From Limnanthes douglasii subsp. nivea (Eukaryota > Streptophyta > Magnoliopsida > Brassicales > Limnanthaceae), in the NCBI GenBank assembly GCA_036936605.1, contig JAUPFV010000001.1, positions 315,596,809 to 315,660,808 on the forward strand: a DNA stretch of 64,000 bases, given 5' to 3'. Positions within the stretch are counted from its first letter, which is position 1, and every line of letters starts with the position of its first letter. The notes under the pieces were generated by a model that did no database searches, was not told the DNA's origin, and was given only the letters and a program-made list of their open reading frames with translations. The position numbers and the translations under genes are program-made. Of this stretch, positions 12,862 through 23,292 are shown piece by piece.

Positions 12862-12873
12862 GCTCTGATACCA
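12862..12873 (-). other. Copia B primer binding site
   Basis: On the minus strand TGGTATCAGAGC, directly behind the 5' LTR. It is the canonical complement of the initiator Met tRNA 3' end used by copia elements. Confidence 0.93.
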
Positions 12874-13102
12874 TGTTAAAAAACAAAGAGAGAAGTAGCA
12901 GCAGGAGGCGGCTAGGGTTTTGTGTTTTATTAGAAAATGTTCCTTTTATCTTCCATATACAAAATTCTTACCAAACCTAAAGCACACTATTATTCTCTCC
13001 CTGTCCAAACCTATTGCATTAGAGATATTAACTCAATGCTCTCAATATATAGAGAACTTAGAGTCCTATACAAGGAAAGTTAATACATTGAATATTCTAA
13101 CA
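12874..13102 (-). repeat. Copia B 5' LTR
   Basis: 229 bp, TGTTAAAAAAC...TATTCTAACA, close match to 8289-8522. Confidence 0.92.
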
Positions 13103-13560
13103 GATACCTTGGATGTTGTGTGGTTCAATGGATTTATTCCACCATCTCCACTGATCTCTTAACCACTATTATTGAAGCACATGTTTCGGCCATGACTCTG
13201 TGGAATCATCTTCATGATTTTTTCCAAGACAATGAGAATGATCGTTCTATTTCTTTGGAACACGGGTTTAATAACACTTATTTACGGGAATTTTCATCGG
13301 TCTTTACTTATTACCAACACCTCAAGACTCTCTCCGACCAACTCAAGAATGTGGGGGCTCAGGTATAGAAAAATCGTTTGGCTCTACCTATGGTGGTGTT
13401 CTTACCCCCGCTTACAAAAGTGTAGCTTCTTTAATTCGACATAAGAAGATTCCACCACCATTTTATGGAGTTCAATCCATATTGAATTTGGAAAATACTA
13501 GCATGAAGGAGGCAAAGACTAAGGGTGATGATGCAATGATGGTGGTTACTCGTGAATAAA
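13103..13560 (+). pseudogene. Copia A gag, second fragment
   Basis: Resumes the Gag cut at 8288. The open stretch from 13120 has VQWIYSTISTDLLTT, LWNHLHDFFQDNENDRSISL and YYQHLKTLSDQLKNVG, then (shifted frame) PPPFYGVQSILNLENTSMKE-like sequence. This is the UBN2 Gag core of Ale-type copia elements. Stops near 13366 and 13556 and frame changes break it. Confidence 0.82.
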
Positions 13561-14010
13561 ATGATAAACCTGATCATCTTCCTCCAAGTCAGGGTCAAGG
13601 ATGCGAAAACAGTCCAAGAACCGCGACAACAACAAACAATGGAATAACATGCAATCGGTTGGTGGTTCGGGACAGACTTCGGCTAGGATCATGGAAATAC
13701 TGACATGGAGGCTACCATGGAGGTTATCAAAATTCAGTAGGTTCCATCTTGGGCGATGCCTTCTTGGTGAGCTTGGATCCAACCACCCTGAAGTGTACCC
13801 CCTTGCCCATACCCGACATAATATTATGGCAGACCTACTAGACCTCGCTAACCCATAATACTGGGATCCAGACCCCAAGAACATCAACAGAATTCATATG
13901 CAACCTCTCCATAGAATCTAACGATACATAATTGACTATGCACAATATGTATTTGTCACAACAGGATCCTAACTAATATATGGACACCAATGCAATTTCA
14001 TGGGTACGGT
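13561..14010 (+). pseudogene. Copia A gag end and protease start
   Basis: Asn/Gln/Gly-rich broken Gag tail, then near 13978-14003 a protease entry reading YMDTNAIS where the family has MDTGATSH. It is cut by gypsy C at 14010. The copia sequence behind C resumes at GHTSLPSPNPP, about 30 residues further along, so some 80 bp of copia A are missing at this insertion site. Confidence 0.65.
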
Positions 14011-14405
14011 TGATAAGGGCAGACAAGTATAGGTAATCACTAGGTTAATTATGCCAAGTAAAAGGCCTAGGCTTGTATATTTAGTGATTAAAGACCAAAG
14101 TAAAGAAAACATAAGAAGTATAAGGGGTAAATGGTATACCCCAAGAACTTATCTGTAAATAATAAAAGAGTGGGGTGAGAAATCCACTTTAATACCCACC
14201 TCATGCACTATATAAAGGACATTTCCTATTTGGAAAAAGGGCCAATGATTAGTCAATTATTGCTATATTTATTCATTTTGTCCTTTTCTCTCTCTACAAA
14301 ACATTGATTTAATTATTATTGTCACTAAATACAAACCTTTCTTAGTCAGATCTTCTACAATGAACATTTCTGCTTCTGAACTTCCCTAAGGATTTTCTGA
14401 GTTCA
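14011..14405 (+). repeat. Gypsy C 5' LTR
   Basis: 395 bp, TGATAAGGG...GAGTTCA. A TATA box (CTATATAAAGG near 14210) precedes the likely RNA start. It lacks a 23-bp stretch (about 20148-20170) present in the 3' LTR. Confidence 0.92.
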
Positions 14406-14408
14406 TCA

Positions 14409-14430
14409 GTGGCATTGTCTGTGGAAACCA
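14409..14430 (+). other. Gypsy C primer binding site, probable
   Basis: TGGCATTGTCTGTGGAA begins a few bases behind the LTR. It resembles the TGGCGCCGTCTGTGGGAA-type sites of plant gypsy elements with drift. Confidence 0.55.
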
Positions 14431-14482
14431 AGTGGTACCCGAAATTAACATTCTAAAACCTTGAAAACAATATTTAAAAAAT

Positions 14483-15815
14483 ATGGATACAGAAGTTCAT
14501 CGAGAGGCTGAGATGAATCCGACCAGAGATCTTATTGGTGTTGAATCTGGTGACCATCTGATGGAAGAACAAGTTACAAACGAAGGAAACGGCCCAGACG
14601 GATATGCTGATGAGCTTCTTGAAGAGTCATTCCTGGTTGCTAGGCGTAAAGAATTGTTGAAGGACATTGAAAGTTAAATGAAAATAAGGAAGCGATAATA
14701 AGCTCTAGGAAAGTGAGATCTGAAGTCTGACAAGAGAGAATTATGGCTGATCAGATCCAAGATGCCATTCAACCTAAAGAAAGGAAGTGAAGGAGAAGTC
14801 ATTGACATTCCAAATGGCGACCTAGATTGGAACAAGATATGAGCCATCAGAATCTAGTGAATATACTTCCTTGAGCTCAGATGAATTTTCATCTTCAGAT
14901 ACTGATGCCAGGTACAAAGCAGATCAGAGGCAAAGAGATTCAAAGATGCCCAAACACTCTCATCGGATTAGTCGTAGAAAGAAGGAGTCAATGAAGAAAG
15001 GTGATCACGGGAAAAGAAGGAAATGTTCGAGTCAAACATGTCACTCCTCAGAGGCAGCTTCAGTTTGACAATTATAATCAAGATTACCGAGATAGTAATC
15101 AGTTTACTTCTTCAAACGAGGAAAGACTTTATATGACAACCAATAATAGTCCGGGGGGAAGCACTTATAAAGTCGGACATAATTGGAGGTCATCTCCACT
15201 CTCTCCGGATATCTTGTCTGAACATCTCCCCAATTAGTTTGATATTTCTAAGCTGGAAAAGTTCGACAGGACTTAAGATCCAGAAAAGTATATTGAGCAG
15301 TTCAGGAACTTTATGATCAATTATGATGATGACGACAAGGTATTGTGCAGGGCATTCTCCCAAACCTTCAAGAACGATGCATTCAAATGGTATAATCGTC
15401 TACCTCAGGGTGTATTAAAAGATTTGATATATTTTGGAGTATGTTCCGACAACATTTCGTTGGAAGCAAGAAATTCTTTGCAAATGTGTATACCATCATG
15501 TATTGTAGGCAGAAATTTAGATAAAGTTTAAAAGAGTACACAAAACGTTTCATTCAGGTCAAAACAGATATAGAGTTTTGTGAAGAGAAGGTAACATTGG
15601 CCACTTTCCGAATGGGTCTGCTTCCAGGGGTAATGAAGGGAAATATCATGGAGACACGTGCCATGACATTCAGAGCTTTGTTGGATCAGAAAGAGAAGCG
15701 GATCTTAGTTGAAGAAGCCTCAAAGATAGAATCAATGTCTCAATTCTATCACGATCCGACCTTGATCAGAGCTAATAGAAGAAAAGAGAAGAAGGCCGTA
15801 GCTAAACTCTTTACA
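14483..15815 (+). pseudogene. Gypsy C gag
   Basis: Starts at ATG 14483 (MDTEVHREAEMNPTRD). It carries a Ser/Lys-rich middle and then the Tat Gag core: SPLSPDILSEHLP, IEQFRNFMINYDDDDKVLCRAFSQTF, KWYNRLPQGVLKD, and with a frame change KEYTKRFIQVKTDI, TLATFRMGLLPGVMKGN and MTFRALLDQKEK. The blocks align with the intact Gag of element D (40594-42165). Stops at 14675, 15066, 15235 and 15529 and frameshifts break it. Gag would form the particle and bind element RNA. Confidence 0.85.
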
Positions 15816-16068
15816 TTATCAGACTTTAATGAGGATTTGGTATGCATAAAAAATCAGAAGAAGATAATTCAAAGTTGGGGATAAAGTTTTAAGGAAAGTC
15901 TTCCTTCATACAAAATAAAAGAGGTTGGTAAAGTTAGCTCCAAATTAGGAGGGTCCGTACATGGTAACCAAAAAGATAAAACCGGGGACATACAAATTAA
16001 AAGATAAAGAAGAGAGAGATCTTCCCCACCCTTGCAACATTGAGCACCTCAAAGTTTACTTAGATTAA
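15816..16068 (+). pseudogene. Gypsy C pol remnant (integrase C-terminus only)
   Basis: From about 15855 the frame reads RRxFKVGDKVLRKVFLHTK, then KLAPNxEGPYMVTKKIKPGTYKLKD and HPCNIEHLKVYLD before TAA at 16066-16068. This matches the last part of element D pol (DFQPGDKVLRKVFLHTK to MYLE). Everything between Gag and this tail, about 4.3 kb judged on element D, is deleted. The junction lies between about 15815 and 15860. Confidence 0.85.
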
Positions 16069-16120
16069 ACGTGTAAATATGTAGATATTTTCTCTACCAG
16101 TTTATGTAAGTATCAATGGC

Positions 16121-16170
16121 ATACTCTTTCCTACCCTGGTGGCGTAAGAAGGTTTTAATGAGGTGCCCTA
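16121..16170 (+). other. Conserved post-pol hairpin motif, copy in C
   Basis: About 60 nt behind the pol stop. 16128-16150 pairs TTC(C)TAC with GTA(A)GAA around a CCTGGTGGC loop, with one C.A mismatch, followed by GGTTTTAATGAGGTGCCC. Homologous in place and tail to 2411-2460, 46151-46195 and 28117-28153. Confidence 0.6.
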
Positions 16171-16220
16171 ATATCCGACTCGTATATAAAATTCCATTGC
16201 CTTCTTAAAATGTTTCGAAT

Positions 16221-16440
16221 AAATTTCATCTTTTTGAACTCAAAACATACTCCAAAAACGTTTGGACAAGAAATTTCATCTTTTTTAACTCAAAACATAC
16301 TCAAAAACGTTTGTACAAGAGAATTCATCTTTTTTAACTCAAAACGTGCTCCAAAAAAGTTTGGACAAGAAATTTCATCTTTTTGAACTCACACCACACT
16401 CAAAAAAAAGTTTGGACAAGAGCATTCATCTTTTTGAATC
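16221..16440 (+). repeat. Tandem repeat, about 50 bp x 4.4, in C
   Basis: Units starting AATTTCATCTTTTT at 16221, 16271, 16320, 16370 and 16421, each containing AACTCAAAAC(A/G)T.CTC.AAAAA and TTTGGACAAGA. Confidence 0.9.
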
Positions 16441-16639
16441 AAAAGTAAACAAGCATTAGACAAAGTGAATGAGGAAAAAATGTTTTAGGTTAAGCATTAC
16501 TCATAGATTTGTTCTATCAGAAACCCTCACAACATGAGGCAAATGGTACATAACAAAAATTTGTTTTTTAGCAGGTCCTGGATACAAATAGTTAACAAAA
16601 TAAGGAAGAAACATTCAATGTTTGCTAATCGGACCTCAT

Positions 16640-19535
16640 ATTAGCATATCTTTATTCGAGGCGAGTGACAATAACGGCTCTGTATTCATCGAGGTGTTTT
16701 TTATGCTCAATCTCAAAGTTTTTCTTCAGAGATTCGTTCTCCGCTGACAGCTTCCAAATATCTTCGACAACATTTTTAAGGTATACCTTAGTCTTTGCAC
16801 AAGACTCGGTGAGGCCATCAATCAGAGTGTCCCGTTCGGTATCTCTGGTAATAAATCGTTCTCATTCATCATGAAATTTTTCTTTCTTAGGAAAGTTTAG
16901 TCTCTAGGGAAGTAATTGTGGCCAAATGGTCTGCAAATATCTTCTTCTCCTTGGAAAGTTCGCCTTCATCCTCTTTCAGTTTTGAGGATACCTCTGTTTC
17001 TTGGCCAGCTCATCTGTCAAATACTTTACTTTTTACTTTAGTTCAGTTGCCTCGGAGGTTAATATTTCTACCTGGGATGATATCTCTGATTTCTTAGCAA
17101 GTTCATCGGTCAAGTCTTTTACCTTGTGTGTTCAATTCAGCGGCTTCGAAGGTCAGTGTTTTTACCTCAGCCCTTCTTTGAAGGACTTCACTCTTGTAGC
17201 GATCTTTGCGGTTGGCTTTCCGTTCGAGGAGAGCAACAGTACAGAGTAGTTTTTTTACCTCATTCGCAACCTAACCGTTCTCGTAAACATCAAAGTAAGT
17301 TGAGGAAGGGGAGGGATATTCTCCTTCCTCGAAGTTTTCTTTTTGCGGTTGTCTTCTCTGAAGAAAAAATCCCCCCCTCCCCCTCCGGAGTCTATGTCGA
17401 CTATGATAACCTTCTTTATGAGAGGCAAGCCCAAACAGTTTGCGTTGTCTCTCTCTCTCTCCTTCACTATCAACCACCTTCTTTTGCTTCTCTTCAGCAG
17501 TTAGTCTTTTTGTCCTCACTGCTCTAGCTCTACCATGCGGTCTCACCTCAACGGATTTATCAGCCTCTTTCAATTCTTCTTCCTAAGTGTTGGTTGAAGG
17601 ATTGATCTAAGGGCCCATTGGGTTCTCTTGCTTAACTCCTGGTAGTATTTCCTCATGAGTTTCATCCTGATGACCTCCTTGGGTTCCAACTCCCTGCTCG
17701 TTGGAAGCGTCACCCTCCGATTTGACATCCTTCTCGGTCTCTTTTTCACCCTTTTCGGGCTTTTACGCATCTTGGTGACTTAAAGCCTGAGCTCGGGTGG
17801 GAAGGTAAAAGGCGTTGTCCAACTACTCCATGCGTTTGAGGATGGCATCATTTGGAGGAGGCACCATAAGATCGGATATGCACCTTTTCTCGCCAAGGTC
17901 GTAACTCCAAAGGTTGCTCTTTACAAAGTTCATTGGTAGAAAACTTTGATGGAACTTATGGACCCAATGCTCGCCCGCCCAAACGTTCAGCTTCACAAAG
18001 ATATCCTTGGCGGTTTTGGCATGACGCTTAAAAGGTTTAGGAATTTCCTTCATAGCTGTTAGAAAGAAAGTGTTAGGACTATCCGACCATAACGAGTAAA
18101 ATAGAAGAATATATAAGGATACGTACCCTGCCTGGACCATTTCAAATTCAACTGATGGGGAAGGTTATTTGAATTATTAAAGCCAGTCTCCCATGATCCG
18201 GATATGAAGACAAATTGTTGTTTCCATTTCTTATCAGCCTCTAAGAAATATTTGATGATATTAAAATGCCTTGCAAAACCAAAAGAGTAAAAAGGGTAAT
18301 GAGAATTCTTAGCCACACCTGAGATAGAGATGAGCTCCTCCATGGAAAAGGCTATTTTGGAGAGTCTGGAGGCCATAATGCAGGCCATGAGCATGCATCG
18401 CATGCTGGCGCCGGCTTGAGAAGGACAAAGTCCGATAAGCTAAAAGTATTCGACCAGAGCAGGATCAATCGGTAGATGAAGGCCCCAGTTCATGAGCTCG
18501 GTATAAGGGATCAGCTCATTGTTTCGAACGGACAACAGTCTCTCCGACGCTGGGAAACCGAATCGTGATGTTCTCGGGAATTCCCCACTGGTCTCTCAGC
18601 TTTACTTCCACAGTTGGAAATAAGTATTTGTACTTTACTCTATACGGGGAAAGAAGATGCTTAGACTCTATGTCACGAAGATTGTCACCTAAAACATCCT
18701 TTATGTTTGAGGGCAAGTCTGTTTTGTGTTTCCTTTTTTTTATCTTTCTTCACTAAGGAAACTTTCCCACTCCGAGGGGGTAGATCAGTGGTAATCTCAC
18801 AAAAAGGAGAGAAAGCACCTTCACTCGGTGCGGGTGATCCGGGGGGAGGTATCGTAGCAGGAACCGCTTGTAAAGGTTGCGCTTCAACCACCACCATATA
18901 AGGTTGCTCTTGGTAGCTTTCAGGCTCATCAACTAAATTTCTCTCTTGAAGTTCAAGGATGAATTTCAAAACCTGCTCTAACCCGACAACCTTTGTCGAA
19001 GGCTTCTTGGGACTCACTTCTGGAGTCATTTGATATGACCCCTGTGGAGTCACTTGAGGAGTTGCAGCTGAAGAGGAGATTTTCACTCGAATAGATTTTA
19101 CTGATGGGTCGGGGGACCTTTTCCTTTTAATGCTTTACCCTGCATTTGTATTAGTCGGTTTTCCCTTTTCATCACCCATGATTATGAAGGAAAAAGTCTT
19201 GGAAGGAAGATCAGATGTCGAAGGGTCAACCTTGTTATCACTAAAACAAGCTCGACCGAGGGGACCGAGTAACAAGTTTAAAGGAGTGTTCTCGGATATG
19301 GGACCAGTTTTTGTGAAAGTTTGATTCCCAAATTTTTGCAGCTGTGGGATGCCCTCTTCCACAGGAAGGTCTGAAAGCAGCAATCTGATTCGAGATATTA
19401 AACCATGTCCAAAGCTTATACCGTTTGAGATTGGAAAATTCTTCAGACATGAAAGTGCAAAGAGGGAATTTGGGTTGAGATTTTCTCTCTCTACAACAGA
19501 CGCTCTCGACTCAAAGTTAAACAAATATCAAAAAG
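16640..19535 (-). pseudogene. Gypsy C antisense ORF (aORF), broken
   Basis: Antisense gene between pol and 3' LTR, homologous by eye to the aORFs of D and E. Minus-strand blocks in order: MKISSSAATPQVTPQG region (19086), HLLSPYRVKYKYLFP and LRDQWGIPENITIRFPS (18716-18516), MRCMLMACIMASRLSKIAFSMEELI (18403) with KKWKQQFVFISGSWE, an intron, FKRHAKTAKDIFVKLNVWAGEHWVHKFHQSFLP (from 18050), a basic Lys/Arg-rich part (17770-17570), and a coiled-coil-like end near 16950-16650 (SAENESLKKNFEIEHKKHLDEY). The middle resembles the PF04195-type plant transposon domain from memory. The molecular role is unknown. Several stops and shifts make it a pseudogene. Confidence 0.75.
18056..18126 (-). other. Intron in gypsy C aORF
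   Basis: Minus strand: donor GCAGG|GTACGT (18126 down) and acceptor TTTCTAACAG|CTATG (ends 18056). 71 nt, AT-rich. It sits at the same place, shortly behind the GSWE block, as the introns of D and E. Confidence 0.65.
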
Positions 19536-19564
19536 TGTAAATCTATATTCATTGAAGGAAGCAA

Positions 19565-19574
19565 GTATTTATAG
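19565..19574 (-). promoter_or_regulatory. TATA box of gypsy C aORF
   Basis: CTATAAATAC on the minus strand, about 40 nt ahead of the first open codons (19524). Equivalent boxes stand ahead of the aORFs of D and E. Confidence 0.45.
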
Positions 19575-19967
19575 TGAAAGGGAACAGAAGGCGAAGGGTT
19601 AAAGGAGTTTTGACACGCTTTCCCTTTCACAAACCGCTTCAAAAGGCGTGATGGCAGGCTAGGGTAAGGATGCGACACGTGGCCAAAAATGACATCACTA
19701 TCTAAAAAATATATAAATCTATAACAGTTAGACAAAGCACAGGAGTTCAAATCAAATGATGACTTAGGTGAGGTCATCATGACCAAGGGTGAGGTCATCA
19801 CTTCTAAAGAGTTTTGATCCAAATAATCCGATGAGCAACATCTAAACAATTTATAGGTGAGGCATAACCAACAAATCCATCTGATCCGAGGAGGTCATAA
19901 GATCTGAACAAGTTTGAAGAATAAATGCAGTTGTCACTCAGATATCTTCGTGACGACTGGGGGCTAC

Positions 19968-20384
19968 TGATAAGGGGAGAAAAATATAGGTAATCACTAG
20001 GATAATTATGTAAAGTAAAAGGCATAGGCTTGTATATTTAGTGATTTAAGACTAAAGTAAAGCAAATATAAGAAGTCAATGGGTTAAATGATATACCCCA
20101 AGAACTTATCTGTAAATAGTAAAAGAGTGGGTGAGAAATCCACTTTAATAGTGGTAATTATGTAATTTTACTACCCACCTCATGCACTATATAAAGGACA
20201 TTCCCTTTTTGGCAAAAGGACCAATGATTAGTCAATTATTTCTACATTTATTCCTTTTGTCATTTTGTCTCTCTACAAAACTAAGATTTAATTAATAGTG
20301 TCACTTCATACAAACCTTTCTTAGTCATATCCTCTCCAACGAAAATTTCTGCTTCTGAATGTCCCTAAGGATTTTCTGAGTTCA
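19968..20384 (+). repeat. Gypsy C 3' LTR
   Basis: 417 bp, TGATAAGGGG...GAGTTCA, preceded by the polypurine tract GACTGGGGGCTAC. It aligns over its full length with 14011-14405. Confidence 0.92.
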
Positions 20385-21660
20385 TTAAAGGGCATACTTC
20401 ATTACCTTCTCCGAACCCACCTTTTTCACTTAATCATGTCTTTGATATACTACAACTTATTAAAAATTTAATGTTAGTAAAAAAAAGTACAACTGCATGC
20501 ATTGCATCCACTCCAACAGACATGTGTTGGTGGTGTTTGGTCCTTTTATTTTTTATATGCATGATTTACAGATAGGGACACGTCTAATCAGATGTGATAG
20601 TACAAGCCCATCTACCCTATAATTCCTTCTAGTCCGACTCTGGTTGCTCCCTCTACTGCATGCATTGCATCCACTCTTTGGCATGACCATCTGGGTCACC
20701 TGAGAGACTTAGGTTTAGCTATTTTCGGAAAAATAAATTGATTGATTGTAATAGTCCATCTAAGTCTACTACTTGTCCATCACGTGTTCTTGGAAAATAT
20801 ATGAAGTTTCCTTTAATTCCCTCAACTTCTAATACTTGTATGCTTTTTGATATTATTCATAGTGATCATTAGACTTCTCCACATTTGAGTTCTTCTAGAC
20901 ATCGATATTATATACTTTTCTTGGATGATTATTTGAAATTGTTGTTGACTTTTCGTATTGCTAATAAATCACAAGTTTTCTTAATTTTTACAAACTTCCA
21001 AGCTAATATTCTTACCTAGTTTGAATGATATATTAAAACCGTAAAATAAAATAATGGAAAGAGTTTGATAATTATTATTTTTGGAAATTTATGAATATCA
21101 TGGAATTTTTTGTCGTTTTTGATGTCCCTGTACCTTCTTACAAAATGGGACGACCGAAAGAAAAATACAATCCATTAATAATATCATGCGCACACTTCTC
21201 ATTCATACAACTTTGACACTTCTTTTTTGGCATCATTCTCTTCACGTGATAACACACCTACTTTATAATATTCCTAGTAAATTATTTGCCAATGAGTCCC
21301 CGCTCCAAATTCTCCACTATCTTTTATTTATCTTCCTCTCACAATCAGGATTTGGGTACTTGTGTTTTCCCCTGTTTCCTTCCACTACCATTCGAAACTT
21401 GCAAGCTGGTTCTACTCCTTGAGTTTTCTTGGGTTATCCCAAAAATCTTAGAGGTTATAAGTGTTTTGATTTATCAACTAATAAAATCAATTTTTGTCGT
21501 CATGTTCAATTTGATAAAATCATTCTCCCTTTGTCAAAGTTTATCTGTCTCATACCGGGATTATGATTTTTTTGGTAAAGGTGTATCTCTCTATTTTATC
21601 TATCAATACCAAAAACCATAGGCTATTGTTCCTTCTCATGCGGTCCAAACGGTTCCAACA
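20385..21660 (+). pseudogene. Copia A integrase
   Basis: Resumes copia A behind gypsy C. Frame-shifted blocks: GHTSLPSPNPPFSLNHVFDILQLIKN (protease end, about 20391-20470), LWHDHLGHLRDLG (zinc HH, 20678), FDIIHSDH and HRYYILFLDDY (core, about 20848-20935), RTLLIHTTLTLLFWHHSLHV (21189) and LQAGSTP / VFLGYPKNLRGYKCFDL (21400-21470). The order and spacing are those of an Ale-type copia integrase. Many stops; dead. Confidence 0.8.
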
Positions 21661-21868
21661 TCTCATGCGGCTGATTCTCCCACAACACAACACATCCAGA
21701 ATTTTCTATCCATTTTTATCATCACCTTCTTATGGGCGCCATTCGACACCAGTTGTGCCCACACGTCCTTCTTGGCCTCCTATACATCAAGTACAACGTC
21801 ATATTACCCATAGCCAATATTGTATTTTCAAACCTAAAATTAGCAACCCATATTAGGCTCATACCATC

Positions 21869-22733
21869 ATGGTGATGTCGTCACCTCTATCCTATAATTC
21901 TATGGCTGCCATTCGTGATGTGAACTCAAAATTGGCTATATCGGATAAATTTGATGAGATGCATAAAGCTCGTCTTGTGACAGATGGTAAAAATCAGCGT
22001 ATTGGCATTTATTATGGAGAGACTTTCAGTCTGGTGGTCAAACCAATTACCATTCGTACGATGTTCAGTATCGCCTTATCAAAGCAATGGTCGATTTATC
22101 AGTTAGATGTCAACAATGCTTTCTTACATAGACACATGAAAAAGACTGTTTATATGCATAAACTCATGGGATTTTGAGACCTGGTGCATCCAGATTATGT
22201 TTGTTTATTATAAAAATCCTTTTATGGGCTTAAGCTAGCCCCTTGGGCATCTTCTAAAAGATTTGCTTATTTTTTTCTAATATTGGTTTCTCTAATAGTA
22301 AGTCGCATACTTCATTGTTTATCTACAAAAAGGGTCAGATATAGCTTACTTATTGTTATACGTTGATCACATTATTTTGGCATCTTCATCTAATAATTTC
22401 CGCAAAACCATCACGGGGCATCTTAGGTCCGAATTTGCTATAAAGGATTTGGGATTTTTGCACTATTTCTTTGGCATAGGTGTGACTCGACACAAGGGTG
22501 AATTGTTTTTATCTAAAAGAAAATATGACAAACATATTATCCAACGGGCTGTAATGAGTTCTTTCAAGACGAATCTCACTCATGTTGATATAAAGCCAAA
22601 ACTTAGTGCCATTAAAAGTGAGTCATTTGTTTATCAGAAACTTTACCGCAGCCTCACGGGTGAACTCCAATATCTTACATTTACTCGTCCATATATCTCT
22701 TATGTTGTCCATATATTGTGTCTTCTTGGGTGA
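21869..22733 (+). pseudogene. Copia A reverse transcriptase
   Basis: Two open pieces. The first (21869-22177) has KARLVTDGKNQRIGIYYGETF, SIYQLDVNNAFLHRHMKKTVYM. The second (22353-22733) has LLYVDHIILASSSNNF, IKDLGFLHYFFGIGV and LTGELQYLTFTRPYISYVVHI. The active site reads YVDH instead of YVDD, so a catalytic aspartate is lost. A stop-filled gap (22178-22352) holds KSFYGLKLAPWA. Confidence 0.87.
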
Positions 22734-23136
22734 CAACTAGATCTCGTGGTCATCGAAATATCAACATACTCTCTCTGGATCTAGTGTAGAAGCTGGATAC
22801 AGAGGGGTAGCAAATGTTGCTTTTAAGTTTTGGTGGCTTTGTAATCTTCTTCTGGAACTCTATTGTCTCATCTCTAAAGCTGCATTGTTGCATTGTGATA
22901 ATGTGAGTGCTATTTATCTTTCTGGGAATCTCATCCAACACTAGCGCACAAAGAATATTGAAATGGATATCCATTTTGTTCCATAAAAACTGGCACAAGA
23001 TGCGGTTCGGGTTCGTCATGTGCCTTCGAGGTACCAGGTTGCCGATATTTTCACGAAAGGGTTGCCTCTTGTATTATTCGAAGATTTTCGGATCAGTCTC
23101 AATGTTCCTGATCCTCCTGTTTCGACTACGGGAGAG
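22734..23136 (+). pseudogene. Copia A RNase H and polypurine tract
   Basis: Reads EAGYRGVANVAFKFWWL, LHCDNVSAIYLSGN, RTKNIEMDIHFV, VRHVPSRYQVADIFTKGLP and ends SLNVPDPPVSTTGE at the LTR. AGYRG stands for the usual AEYRG, so the catalytic Glu is replaced by Gly. The purine run GGGAGAG (23130-23136) before the 3' LTR is the polypurine tract. Confidence 0.85.
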
Positions 23137-23219
23137 TGATAGAATATAAAAATTTGTATATATTTAGTATATCGTATTACATATTCAATAGCCTTAATTA
23201 TAGCCCTAGCTAATGAATT

Positions 23220-23252
<33 letters not shown>

Positions 23253-23292
23253 CCTTCTTTTAATGAGAAAGACACGACATTATACTCTTTCA
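23137..23292 (+). repeat. Copia A 3' LTR
   Basis: 156 bp, TGATAGAAT...ATACTCTTTCA, with an (AT)n tract at 23222-23250. Longer than the 5' copy mainly near 23190-23220. Confidence 0.88.

Larger units (their letters stand above)
8289..13102 (-). mobile_element. Ty1/copia element B (minus strand), nested in copia A gag
   Basis: A complete 4.8-kb element with LTRs at 8289-8522 and 12874-13102, a canonical primer site (12862-12873) and a polypurine tract (8523-8537). Order on the minus strand: gag, zinc knuckle, protease, integrase, RT, RNase H. Target duplication is GATAT (8284-8288) against GATAC (13103-13107), one mismatch. Coding sequence is broken by only a few stops and shifts, so it is clearly younger than copia A. 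Confidence 0.95.
14011..20384 (+). mobile_element. Ty3/gypsy element C (Tat-type) without pol, nested in copia A
   Basis: 6.4 kb with LTRs at 14011-14405 and 19968-20384. Inside are a primer-site-like sequence, a broken gag, the last 65 codons of pol, the post-pol hairpin, a 50-bp tandem repeat, an antisense ORF on the minus strand and a polypurine tract (GACTGGGGGCTAC ending 19967). Protease, RT, RNase H and the integrase core are absent. No target duplication is seen (ACGGT against TTAAA), which fits loss of copia A sequence at the site. It would need enzymes from a relative to move. Confidence 0.9.
7785..23292 (+). mobile_element. Ty1/copia element A, split by elements B and C
   Basis: Bounded by short LTRs (7785-7921 and 23137-23292), each starting TGATAGAAT and ending CTTTCA. 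Flanking 5-mers are CGATA (7780-7784) and GGATA (23293-23297); the uninterrupted R1 copy has TGATA at 35167-35171, so these are a decayed 5-bp target duplication. Removing the two nested insertions leaves about 4.3 kb with gag, protease, integrase, RT and RNase H in copia order. The short LTRs and the SLNVPDPPVSTTGE ending resemble the Ale/Retrofit group (inference). All coding parts are broken. Confidence 0.88.

Noticed and set aside
12920..13162. 80-codon ORF on the plus strand
   Set aside because: It runs through the copia B LTR into copia A gag; a chance frame across an insertion junction.
17126..17527. 133-codon plus-strand ORF in element C
   Set aside because: Antisense to the decayed aORF and composed of Ser/Leu-rich shadow sequence.
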